A DNA stretch of 6,996 nt. Source: Clostridiales bacterium (GTDB taxonomy: Bacteria > Bacillota > Clostridia > Christensenellales > Aristaeellaceae). Below are positions 1-6,151 of this stretch, one piece after another. The DNA is taken from assembly GCA_012514225.1 (NCBI GenBank), contig JAAZAQ010000171.1:1-6996 (forward strand), read 5' to 3'. Below the pieces are notes generated by a model. That model was not told the origin of the DNA. It ran no database searches and worked only from the letters and a program-made list of their open reading frames with translations. A program made the position numbers and the translations under genes. Position 1 is the first letter of the stretch, and the number at the start of each line of letters is the position of its first letter.

Positions 1-516
1 ATACCTGTCCTCCAGTGGAATCCATTCGGAGAGGAAGCGCGCCGCTTGCTCCGGGTTCCGCCTCGCAATCCGCTCCAGCCGCACGCCGCGCGGCGCGTCC
101 AGGAAGACCTTCAGGGAGTAGTACCGCCGCAAGTCCGGGTGCAGGCAGTAGGCGCCTTCGACGATGACAAGCCGTGTAGGCGCGGCGTCCACCCGCGTCA
201 GGACGCCGCTTTTGCAGTCATAACGGCGATAGGTGAAGGGGCGGCCTGACTTCAGCTGCTCCAGCACCTCACCGGCCAGCCGCTCCCGGTCCATGTTGCC
301 GCCCGGCTCCGACAGCCGCTCTTTGGTTCGCTGGCGGGCCTGCAGGAAGAAGTCGTCGGCATGGAACAGCGCACTGCCGGGGAAGCGCTCGGCCAGGCGG
401 CCCGCCAGCCGGCTTTTCCCCGCCCCGCAGGGCCCGTCAATCCCGACGACGGCCCGCCCGTCCGTCTCGAGCCGAGCGGCCACAACCGCCGCCAGCTCCT
501 CAAATCCCGCGGGCAT
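1..516 (-). CDS. Uridine kinase-like P-loop kinase, C-terminus cut off by window edge
   Basis: A 172-residue open frame runs from ATG at 516 to position 1 with no stop, so the C-terminus lies outside the window. It reads as a small nucleoside/phosphoribulokinase-type P-loop enzyme, expected to move phosphate from ATP to a nucleoside or similar small molecule in the cytoplasm. Visible motifs are a Walker A loop GPCGAGKS (residues 28-35), HADDFF (52-57), a basic and Gly-rich stretch ending EPGGN (70-74), FTYRRYDC (94-101), a hydrophobic strand leading to VEGAYCLHP (119-127), YSLKVFLD (133-140), and WIPLEDRY at the edge. Relatives in Firmicutes annotated as uridine kinase are, from memory, about 200 residues, so perhaps 25-35 are missing. 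The start follows GAGGAG (524-529) by 7 nt and lies 1 nt after the stop of the permease gene, so it is the last visible gene of the transport operon. Family membership is solid. The substrate is unknown; nucleoside is inferred from the neighbours. Confidence 0.88.
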   Translation of the reverse strand, partial: MPAGFEELAAVVAARLETDGRAVVGIDGPCGAGKSRLAGRLAERFPGSALFHADDFFLQARQRTKERLSEPGGNMDRERLAGEVLEQLKSGRPFTYRRYDCKSGVLTRVDAAPTRLVIVEGAYCLHPDLRRYYSLKVFLDAPRGVRLERIARRNPEQAARFLSEWIPLEDRY

Positions 517-517
517 C

Positions 518-1489
518 TCAGCGCTCCTCGCGGAAATAATTCACGCCGCAGCCCGCCGGCTGCTGGTTCTCCCGCCGCAGGCGCACGCTGGAGACAACCA
601 GCACCAGGCAGGTGACGATGAAGGGCAGCATGGTGAACAGCGCGGCGGGGATGTCCACCACATCCTTGGGCACATACAGCCGCAGCACCGACAGCGCGCC
701 GAAGACCAGGCTGCCCGCCGCCGCGCGCAGCGGTTTCCAGGCCGCGAAAATGACCAGCGCCATCGCGATCCACCCCTGCCCGGCGACGATGTTGGGCTGC
801 CAGTTGCCCAGGCAGGTCACCATGCTGATGTATACGCCGCCCAGTCCGCACAGCCCGCCGCCGACCAGAATATGGGCGTACTTGTATTTGGAGACCGGCA
901 CGCCCATCGCGTCCGCCGCCGCCGGGTTCTCGCCCACGGCGCGCAGGTTGAGCCCCAGCCGGCTGCGGCGCAGGTAGAGCGCCATCGCGACGCTCGCCAG
1001 CACCGCCAGGTAGGTCAGCACGCTGTGCCGAAACAGAAGCGGGCCGATGACCGGCAGCCCGTCCAGCCCGCCGATGCCGACGGGGGACAGCAGGGCTTTC
1101 AGGCGCTCGGACATGAAGGCCGTGCCCACGGGGGCGTTCAGCTTGGCTTTCTCGCCCAGGAAGTTGGCCACCCCCATGCCGAAAACCGTCAGCGTCAGCC
1201 CGCTCACGTTCTGGTTGGCCTTCAGGCTGACCGTCAGGAAGGCGTAAATCAAAGCCCCGCCGGCGCCGGCCAGGAAGCCGGCCAGCACCGTCAGCATGGC
1301 CGAGTCCGTCCGGTAGCCGGCCAGGAAACCGGCAATCGCGCCCAGGTACATCATGCCCTCGACGCCCAGGTTGATGTTCCCGGCCTTCTGCGTCAGGATT
1401 TCGCCCAGGGTCCCGTACAGCAGCGGCACGCAGGCCAGGACGGCGGCGTAGAGGAAGGCGGTCGCCTGGCCCCAGAAATCCTGCGTCAC
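518..1489 (-). CDS. ABC transporter permease, second subunit of BMP-type nucleoside importer
   Basis: A 323-residue very hydrophobic protein of the BPD_transp_2 permease family (RbsC/YufQ type), one half of the membrane channel of a nucleoside or simple-sugar ABC importer. Near the N-terminus the family motif NINLGVEGMMYLGA (38-51) follows the first membrane segment. The cytoplasmic coupling region is LGLNLRAVGENPAAADAMG (178-196). Further membrane helices lie near 66-86, 157-173, 203-222, 239-269 and 283-301. I chose the GTG at 1489 because GGAGGT (1496-1501) lies 6 nt upstream and the GTGA overlaps the stop of the preceding permease by 4 nt, a classic translational coupling. The same frame stays open up to 2512, but that upstream part is an out-of-frame reading of the first permease and has no family similarity. 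Length is normal for the family. The two permeases are expected to form a heterodimer docked on the fused ATPase. Confidence 0.93.
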   Translation of the reverse strand: MTQDFWGQATAFLYAAVLACVPLLYGTLGEILTQKAGNINLGVEGMMYLGAIAGFLAGYRTDSAMLTVLAGFLAGAGGALIYAFLTVSLKANQNVSGLTLTVFGMGVANFLGEKAKLNAPVGTAFMSERLKALLSPVGIGGLDGLPVIGPLLFRHSVLTYLAVLASVAMALYLRRSRLGLNLRAVGENPAAADAMGVPVSKYKYAHILVGGGLCGLGGVYISMVTCLGNWQPNIVAGQGWIAMALVIFAAWKPLRAAAGSLVFGALSVLRLYVPKDVVDIPAALFTMLPFIVTCLVLVVSSVRLRRENQQPAGCGVNYFREER

Positions 1490-2577
1490 GCCGGCACCTC
1501 CCGTCTGCGCCGGATGCTGTACTGCAGGAAAAACTCGGCGCCCAGCACGAAAAAGAGCACGATGCCCTGCAGGATGTCCGACATCGAGGCCGGGATGCGG
1601 AATTCCGTCTGCATCATGCTGCAGCCCTTCTGCATGACGGAAAACAGGAAGGCGACCGCCAGGGAGCCCAGCGGCGACAGCCGCGCCAGCCAGACCACCG
1701 ACACCGCCGTAAACCCCCTGCCGCCCGCGACCGCGTCGGTCAGTTGCCGGTCCGGCCCGGCGACCTGCATCATGCCCGCCAGCCCGCAGATTCCGGCGGA
1801 AAGGAACATCGTGCGCAGCACGATGCGTTTGACCGGCATCCCCGCGTAGCGGGCGGTCCGCTCGTTCTGCCCCACCACCGCGATTTCGTAGCCCTGCTTG
1901 GTGTAGCGCAGGTACAGGTAGACCAGGACGACCGCCAGCAGCATCACGATGAGCCCGATGTGCACGTTGCCGATGGAGGGGAAGTGCAATTCCGGCAGCC
2001 GCGCCTGCCGGGGAAAGCGCGGCGTCGCCGCGAAGCCCCCCGCCGGGTCGCGCCAGGGCCCTTCCCGCAGGTAGGTGATGATGTACAGGACGATGTAGTT
2101 GAGCATCAGGGTGAACAGCGTCTCGTTGGTGCCAAAGCGGGTCTTGAACCAGGCGGGAACCAGCCCCCACAGCCCGGCCAGAACAACGGCGGACGCCGCC
2201 ATCAGCGAAATCAGCAGCGCGGGCGGCAGCTGCGGCTGGAAATTGGCGAAATAGCTGGCCGCGACGGCGCCCAGCGCGAACTGCCCTTCCGCGCCGATGT
2301 TCCAGAACCGCATCTTGAACGCCAGCAGCACGCCCAGGGAGGCCATGGCCAGTGGGATGGTCAGTTTGACCGTCTCCCGCTGCATGCCCGGGGTGCCCAG
2401 CGCGCCCATGAGCATGCTGGCGTACACCCGGAAGGGGTTGTAGCCGAGGGACGCCAGGAACACCCCGCCGGCGGCTAGGGCGATGAGCACGGCGAAGGCG
2501 CGGTAGGCCCACGCCGCAGCGGGCTTGACCTCGCCCCGCTGGACGACGTGTGGCGCGGACAGGAGGGGTTTAAACAT
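1486..2577 (-). CDS. ABC transporter permease, first subunit of BMP-type nucleoside importer
   Basis: A 363-residue integral membrane protein of the BPD_transp_2 family (YufP/NupP type), partner of the following permease. An N-terminal cytoplasmic tail of about 25 residues precedes the first helix (27-44). The family signature FWNIGAEGQF is at 91-100, and helices follow near 101-113, 118-140, 153-169 and 205-223. The coupling-helix region YEIAVVGQNERTARYAGM (230-247) contacts the ATPase in this family. GFTAVSVVWLARLSPLG (288-304) precedes the last helices, and the protein ends in a basic tail RRRRE. The start is ATG at 2577 with a perfect AAGGAGG (2584-2590) 6 nt upstream. It overlaps the ATPase stop by 8 nt (ATGTTTAA), so translation is coupled. 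The size fits the longer of the two permeases usual in these operons. The exact substrate (purine nucleosides in characterised YufN-Q/NupNOPQ systems) is inferred from relatives. Confidence 0.94.
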   Translation of the reverse strand: MFKPLLSAPHVVQRGEVKPAAAWAYRAFAVLIALAAGGVFLASLGYNPFRVYASMLMGALGTPGMQRETVKLTIPLAMASLGVLLAFKMRFWNIGAEGQFALGAVAASYFANFQPQLPPALLISLMAASAVVLAGLWGLVPAWFKTRFGTNETLFTLMLNYIVLYIITYLREGPWRDPAGGFAATPRFPRQARLPELHFPSIGNVHIGLIVMLLAVVLVYLYLRYTKQGYEIAVVGQNERTARYAGMPVKRIVLRTMFLSAGICGLAGMMQVAGPDRQLTDAVAGGRGFTAVSVVWLARLSPLGSLAVAFLFSVMQKGCSMMQTEFRIPASMSDILQGIVLFFVLGAEFFLQYSIRRRREVPA

Positions 2578-4078
2578 ACTCGTCCTCCTTGTCCGTCCGA
2601 AGGCCCGTCATTTTCATGCCCAGCAGCGCCTTGGTTGCGAAGCGGCTTTCGACGATCGCGCTCACCCGCCCCGCGCACAGCACCAGGATACGGTCGCACA
2701 GGCTCAGCAGAACGTCCAGGTCCTCGCCCACGAACAGCACGCCCACGCCCTTTTGCTTTTGCTCGTTGAGCATGTCGTAAATCGTCATCGACGCGCCGAT
2801 GTCCAGCCCCCGCACCGGGTAGGCGGTGATCAGCACCCGGGGCCCCAGGCTGATTTCACGCCCCAGCAGCACCTTTTGCACATTGCCGCCGGAGAGCTTC
2901 GATAGCTTTACGTTCAGCCCCGGGGTCACGATGCGCAGCCGCTCCACCATCCGCTGCGCTTCTTCTCGCGCCTTCCTGCGCCGCAGGATGATGCCCTTCT
3001 CGTCCCGGTAGGTCTTCAGCAGCAGGTTGTCCGGGATGTTCATCCCGCCCACCAGGCCCATGCCCAGCCGGTCTTCCGGGATGAAGGCCATTGACACGCC
3101 GCGCCTGATGATTTCCCGGGGGGTCAGCCCGTCGATGCGCTGCCCGTCCATGAACACCGAGCCGTCGGACGGCTTCTCCAGCCCCGCGATGATTTCGCAC
3201 AGCGCCTTCTGCCCGGAGCCGGCGACGCCCGCCACCCCCATGATTTCGCCGCCGCGAAGCTCGAAGCTGACGTCCTGGATCAACTGCCTGCCGCCTTCGT
3301 CCCGGGCGGTCAGCTTTGAAACCTTCAGCAGCGTGGGACCCAGCGGGGCCTCTGCCCGGCGCACGTCCAGGTCGAGCGGCCGTCCCACCATCAGCTCGGT
3401 CAGGAAATAGCGGTCTGTCCGCGCGGTTTCGACCGTGCCCACGTTCACCCCGCGGCGCAGCACGCTGACGCGGTCGGAAATGGCCATCACCTCGTCGAGC
3501 TTGTGGGTGATGATGATGACGGCCTTGCCTTCCTTACGCATCCGGTCCAGCGCGTCAAACAGGTGCTGGATTTCCTGGGGGGTGAGCACCGCGGTGGGCT
3601 CGTCCAGGATCAGCTTGTCCGCGCCGCGGCAGAGCACCTTGAGGATTTCAACGGCCTGCTTCTCGCTGACGGACATGTCGTAGATTTTCTTGTCCAGGTC
3701 GACGGCCATCCCGAAGGAGGCCAGCGCGTCCTCGGGCCTGGTTTTCAGGGGGCCCCTTTGGCCCAGCAGGATGTTTTCCCGGGCGGTCAGCACCTCCACT
3801 AGCTTGAAGTGCTGGTGAATCATCCCGATGCCCAGGCGTATGGCGTCCCGGGGCGAACGGATGACGGCCGGCTTCCCGTCCAGCAGCACCCTTCCCGCGT
3901 CCGGCTGATAAATGCCCGAAAGCATGTTGGTTAGCGTCGTCTTGCCGGAGCCGTTCTCGCCCAGCAGCGCCAGAATCTCCCCGCGCCGCACGTCCAGGTC
4001 GATGCGGTCGCAGGCGGTTGTCCGGTCGAAGCATTTGGTCAGCCCGACGAGCTGGATGGCGGGCGGCGATGGGGTCAT
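2570..4078 (-). CDS. ABC transporter ATPase with two fused nucleotide-binding domains (BMP-type importer)
   Basis: A 502-residue RbsA/YufO-type protein with two ATP-binding domains in one chain, which powers nucleoside import from the cytoplasmic face of the membrane. Domain 1 has Walker A GENGSGKTT (40-48), Q-loop Gln in IHQHF (87-91), a signature written MSVSEKQ (135-141) rather than LSGGQ, Walker B LILDEP (156-161) and H-loop His192. Domain 2 is degenerate in the way usual for this family: the P-loop is GVAGSGQK (284-291), the signature is intact LSGGNVQ (395-401), the Walker B region reads VLITAYPVRGLDIG (415-428) without the catalytic Asp-Glu pair, and the H-loop position is Glu452. This points to one catalytic site made from domain 1 P-loop residues and the domain 2 signature. 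The start ATG at 4078 has AAGGAGG (4085-4091) 6 nt upstream. The stop overlaps the next permease start by 8 nt. The gene is separated from the binding protein by 116 nt with a strong hairpin. Length is typical. Confidence 0.95.
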   Translation of the reverse strand: MTPSPPAIQLVGLTKCFDRTTACDRIDLDVRRGEILALLGENGSGKTTLTNMLSGIYQPDAGRVLLDGKPAVIRSPRDAIRLGIGMIHQHFKLVEVLTARENILLGQRGPLKTRPEDALASFGMAVDLDKKIYDMSVSEKQAVEILKVLCRGADKLILDEPTAVLTPQEIQHLFDALDRMRKEGKAVIIITHKLDEVMAISDRVSVLRRGVNVGTVETARTDRYFLTELMVGRPLDLDVRRAEAPLGPTLLKVSKLTARDEGGRQLIQDVSFELRGGEIMGVAGVAGSGQKALCEIIAGLEKPSDGSVFMDGQRIDGLTPREIIRRGVSMAFIPEDRLGMGLVGGMNIPDNLLLKTYRDEKGIILRRRKAREEAQRMVERLRIVTPGLNVKLSKLSGGNVQKVLLGREISLGPRVLITAYPVRGLDIGASMTIYDMLNEQKQKGVGVLFVGEDLDVLLSLCDRILVLCAGRVSAIVESRFATKALLGMKMTGLRTDKEDEYV

Positions 4079-4084
4079 CCGGTT

Positions 4085-4091
4085 CCTCCTT
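4085..4091 (-). promoter_or_regulatory. Strong ribosome binding site of the ABC ATPase
   Basis: A perfect AAGGAGG lies 6 nt before the ATG at 4078. It gives the ATPase independent translation initiation after the long intergenic hairpin, since the gene is not coupled to the binding protein upstream. Confidence 0.85.
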
Positions 4092-4141
4092 GGGCGTTTC
4101 CGATGGGTACGTTATACCATAACCCCGGCTTTGGGGATAGG

Positions 4142-4177
4142 GAAGCGGGGCTGTCATCCCTCTGGCAGCCCCGCTTC
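4142..4177 (-). promoter_or_regulatory. Long GC-rich hairpin between binding protein and ATPase genes
   Basis: Read on the minus strand, positions 4177-4163 pair with 4156-4142 to give a 15-bp stem, 14 Watson-Crick pairs and one wobble, closed by a 6-nt loop (4157-4162). It starts 17 nt after the stop of the binding-protein gene. No run of T follows on the minus strand (the next bases are CCTATCCCC), so it does not look like a full intrinsic terminator. A short element that could form CCCC/GGGG pairs follows at 4123-4136. By analogy with malE-malF and other binding-protein operons, it may protect the upstream mRNA from 3' exonucleases or cause partial termination, which would give more binding protein than membrane complex. 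The structure is seen directly; the role is inferred. Confidence 0.7.
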
Positions 4178-4194
4178 GCATCGGGCGGAAACTT

Positions 4195-5322
4195 TTATTT
4201 GACCTCTACGCCCTTGATGAGCAGGTTGGTCATCAGCCCGCCGGTGATGTCGGCGTCCGCGAGGGCTTCGCCTTCCTTCACAACCAGTTCGCCGGCGTTG
4301 CTGGAGATGGGGCCGGTGAACACGTCCCACTCGCCCGAGAGGATGCGGGCGCGCGCTTCCTCGATTTTTTCAGCCGTTCCGGGGGCGACGTTCTTGGAGA
4401 GGGGGGAGATGTCGACCATCCCTTCCTTCAGACCCAGGAAGTAGTTTTCCGGCACCCAGGTGCCGTCGACGACGTCCTGCACCTGCGCGGTGTACACGCT
4501 GGCCCAGTGCCAGATGGGGGCGGTCAGGTGCGCGTCGGGCGCGGCGGGGGTCATGTCGGTGTTGTAACCGCAGCCGAACTTGCCGGCTTCCTGCGCGGCG
4601 ACCTGGGGCATGGAGGTGTCCACATGCTGGGCGATGACGTCGCAATCCAGGGCCAGCAGCGCGACCGCGGTCTGCTTCTCCAGCGTCGGGTCGAACCAGG
4701 AGCTGATGTATTTCACATAGACCACCGCGTCCGGGTTGACGGACTGCACGCCCAGGGCGAAGGCGTTGATGCCGCCGTTGACCTCGGCGTTGTCCGCCCA
4801 GGCGGCGACGTAGCCAATCTTGTTGGTCTGGGTCTTCATGCCCGCCGCGATGCCGGCCAGGTAGCGCGCCTGGTAGATGCGGCCAAAATAGTTGTTGAAG
4901 TTGACGCCGTTGTTCTTGTACCCGGAGCAGTGGGAGAAGATGACCTCCGGATACTCCTCCGCAATTTCTTCCATGAAGTTCATGAATCCCCAGGAATTGC
5001 CGAAGATGATCTGGCACCCGGCGTCGACCAGCTCGCGCAGCGCCGAATCGCACTCGGCGGTCTCGGGCACGTTGAACTTGTACAGCACCTGCTCGTCCTT
5101 GAGCCCCAGGGCGGTTTTCATGCCTTCCAGGCCGTTGTAGTGGGCGCCGGAGAAACCGTCGTCCTGCGAGCCGATGAGCACCATGCCGACCTTGAGCTCC
5201 TCCACCGGCACGGGCTTGAAGGCGGAGGTCACTTCGGCGGACGCGGCCGGGGCAAGGCCGCCCGCCAGCAGCGCCAGGAGCAGGGACAGGGCGATGAACC
5301 GGAAGCAGCGGGATTGTTTCAT
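4195..5322 (-). CDS. BMP-family nucleoside-binding protein of ABC importer, with Sec signal peptide but no lipobox
   Basis: A 375-residue extracytoplasmic substrate-binding protein of the BMP/Med family (BmpA, PnrA, YufN), which captures purine nucleosides in characterised members and delivers them to the ABC complex encoded next. The signal peptide has a basic N-region (MKQSRCFRF), a Leu/Ala core (10-23) and a likely signal peptidase I site ASA|E at 27-30. The mature part shows VGMVLIGSQDDGFSGAHYNGL (45-65, with the early GFS/Y segment of the fold), IIFGNSWGFM (105-114), the hinge-type segment FGRIYQARYLAGIAAG (146-161), IGYVAAWADNAEVNGGINAFALG (169-191), SSWFDPTLEKQ (207-217) and DVIAQHVDT (228-236). 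ATG at 5322 is preferred over the in-frame ATG at 5340 because AAGGAGGG (5327-5334) lies between them, 4-5 nt before 5322. No Cys sits near the cleavage site; the first mature Cys is residue 91. The gene follows xpt by 25 nt. The family is certain; the ligand is inferred. Confidence 0.94.
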   Translation of the reverse strand: MKQSRCFRFIALSLLLALLAGGLAPAASAEVTSAFKPVPVEELKVGMVLIGSQDDGFSGAHYNGLEGMKTALGLKDEQVLYKFNVPETAECDSALRELVDAGCQIIFGNSWGFMNFMEEIAEEYPEVIFSHCSGYKNNGVNFNNYFGRIYQARYLAGIAAGMKTQTNKIGYVAAWADNAEVNGGINAFALGVQSVNPDAVVYVKYISSWFDPTLEKQTAVALLALDCDVIAQHVDTSMPQVAAQEAGKFGCGYNTDMTPAAPDAHLTAPIWHWASVYTAQVQDVVDGTWVPENYFLGLKEGMVDISPLSKNVAPGTAEKIEEARARILSGEWDVFTGPISSNAGELVVKEGEALADADITGGLMTNLLIKGVEVK

Positions 5323-5326
5323 GGAA

Positions 5327-5334
5327 CCCTCCTT
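5327..5334 (-). promoter_or_regulatory. Ribosome binding site that decides the start of the BMP protein
   Basis: AAGGAGGG lies 4-5 nt before ATG 5322 and inside the six-codon extension that would arise from ATG 5340. The upper ATG has no comparable ribosome site, and starting there would put acidic and basic residues (MVKEGS) before the signal peptide. The shorter start is therefore preferred. Confidence 0.85.
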
Positions 5335-5347
5335 AACCATCTATCGT

Positions 5348-5923
5348 TCAGTCGTCCGAAAGCAGGATTTTTCCGTCCCGGATCTCCCGGACCACTGACA
5401 GGGACAAGACTTTGACGCCCTGCTGCCGCAGCAGCCTGCCGCCTTTCTGGAACCCTTTCTCAATCGCGACCGCCACGCCCACGACCGTGGCGCCCGCCAG
5501 TTCGCACAGCGCCATCAGGCCGCGCGCCGCCTCGCCGTCGGCTAAAAAGTCATCCACAATCAACACGCGGCTGCCCTGGGGGAGGCAGTCCCGCTCGCAG
5601 CGCATCCGGTAGCGGTTCCCGTGGGTGAAGGAAGAGACGGGCACGCTGAGCTGGCCCCCGGCCTGGTTGCTGGCCTCAGCCTTCTTGGCGAACAGCACGG
5701 GCAGGCTGCCCAGCGCGTGCGCGGCGGCGACAGCCAGCGCGATGCCGGAGGCCTCCACCGTCATCACCAGGTCCGGCGCGTCCTGCCGGAAGTGACGGGC
5801 AATTTCCCCGCCCATTTCGAACAGCAGCCCGGTGTCGACGCGGTGGTTGAGAAAGGAACCGACCCGCACCACGTCGCCCTCCCCGCTCCCCATCCTTTCG
5901 ATGGCCTGCCGCAATTCCCGCAT
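5348..5923 (-). CDS. xpt: Xanthine phosphoribosyltransferase
   Basis: A 191-residue type I phosphoribosyltransferase that joins xanthine (and more weakly guanine in related enzymes) to PRPP, giving XMP for purine salvage in the cytoplasm. It matches Bacillus subtilis Xpt in length and layout. Visible are SFLNHRVD (23-30) in the base-recognition hood, VEASGIALAVA (56-66), the flexible-loop region LPVLFAKK (74-81), SFTHGNRYRM (98-107), and the PRPP-binding signature VLIVDDFLADGEAA (120-133), followed by ELAGATVVGVAVAIEKGFQ (141-159). There is no N-terminal helix-turn-helix domain, which separates it from the repressor PurR that uses a similar fold. The start ATG at 5923 has GGAGGA (5927-5932) just upstream, and a good promoter lies 42 nt further up, so xpt is the first gene of the operon. 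The stop is 25 nt from the binding-protein start. Co-transcription with a nucleoside importer fits a salvage role. Confidence 0.95.
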   Translation of the reverse strand: MRELRQAIERMGSGEGDVVRVGSFLNHRVDTGLLFEMGGEIARHFRQDAPDLVMTVEASGIALAVAAAHALGSLPVLFAKKAEASNQAGGQLSVPVSSFTHGNRYRMRCERDCLPQGSRVLIVDDFLADGEAARGLMALCELAGATVVGVAVAIEKGFQKGGRLLRQQGVKVLSLSVVREIRDGKILLSDD

Positions 5924-5933
5924 CGCTCCTCCG

Positions 5934-5959
5934 AAATACGAACGATTTTTGAAAAACCG
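5934..5959. promoter_or_regulatory. Possible PurR-type operator and imperfect palindrome in the xpt leader
   Basis: On the plus strand, 5934-5946 reads AAATACGAACGAT, which matches 11 of 13 positions of the Gram-positive PurR box as I recall it (AWWWCCGAACWWT), including the central CGAAC. Immediately next to it and sharing four bases, 5943-5959 is a 17-bp imperfect palindrome (CG-A-TTTTT-G-AAAAA-C-CG) lying across the predicted transcription start. Both are seen directly, but a second box in the opposite orientation, usual for PurR, is not obvious. The call as an operator is tentative. Confidence 0.35.
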
Positions 5960-5964
5960 CTCTT

Positions 5965-5993
5965 ATCATACAGGTTTATAATCGGGCATTCAA
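5965..5993 (-). promoter_or_regulatory. Sigma-A promoter of the xpt-transport operon
   Basis: On the minus strand there is TTGAAT (5993-5988), a 17-nt spacer, then TATGAT (5970-5965). These match 4 of 6 and 5 of 6 consensus bases with ideal spacing. Transcription would start near 5958, leaving a leader of about 35 nt before the xpt ATG at 5923. It is the only convincing promoter in the operon and likely drives all six genes. Confidence 0.75.
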
Positions 5994-6103
5994 GCCCCGG
6001 AGGCCAACTTTTTTCCCGGGTTTCCGGATGGGGAAACGGGGTGCGCGAAGGCCACCGGCGGCATCCCCGCCGCAGCGACTGTTCTTATGAAGTCTGTGGC
6101 TGG
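5994..6103. other. Non-coding stretch between terminator and xpt promoter, with small GC-rich hairpins
   Basis: No open frame here has a ribosome site or family resemblance. Two small inverted repeats are visible: CGGCGG/CCGCCG around a 5-nt loop (6056-6072), and GTTTCC/GGAAAC around a 6-nt loop with partial extension (within about 6016-6040). They lie upstream of the -35 box, so they are not part of the xpt leader. No guanine-riboswitch core is present. Function is unknown and may be none. Confidence 0.5.
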
Positions 6104-6132
6104 AAAGAAAAAATCCGGGCGTCGCCCGGATT
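6104..6132 (-). terminator. Rho-independent terminator after the zinc-ribbon gene
   Basis: Minus-strand AATCCGGGC (6132-6124), loop GAC, then GCCCGGATT (6120-6112) form a perfect 9-bp stem, followed by TTTTCTTT (6111-6104). It begins 19 nt after the stop codon at 6152 and separates the chaperone-related gene pair from the xpt operon. Confidence 0.9.
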
Positions 6133-6151
6133 GCATATAAGCGGATTCCGC

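Noticed and set aside
252..851. Minus-strand 199-codon frame overlapping the kinase and permease 2
   Set aside because: It is in a different frame from both real genes and has no family features. The kinase frame 516-1 carries the Walker A and other motifs.
233..1849. Long plus-strand open frame of 538 codons antisense to the permeases
   Set aside because: It is rich in Arg, Ala, Gln and His from antisense GC-rich codons, has no ribosome site or recognisable domain, and lies opposite two clear ABC permease genes.
1490..2512. N-terminal extension of the second permease to an ATG at 2512, making a 664-residue protein
   Set aside because: The extra part is a frame-shifted reading of the first permease. 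The GTG at 1489 has its own ribosome site and a normal family length.
4111..4123. Short perfect inverted repeat GTTAT-ACC-ATAAC with a TATAAC that could be a -10 box before the ATPase
   Set aside because: No acceptable -35 sequence lies 16-18 nt upstream, and a 5-bp palindrome is easily due to chance. It is not called as a promoter or operator.
4142..4177. Intrinsic terminator ending the xpt-BMP unit
   Set aside because: The stem is strong but no T-run follows on the transcribed strand, and the ABC genes downstream clearly belong with the binding protein.
4507..5415. Plus-strand 302-codon frame opposite the BMP gene
   Set aside because: It is an antisense shadow rich in Gly, Val and His, with no domain; the minus-strand BMP protein is unambiguous.
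5924..6103. Guanine/purine riboswitch upstream of xpt
   Set aside because: The conserved core (for example the TTTCTACC-type segment between two paired hairpins) is absent, and the predicted leader is only about 35 nt.
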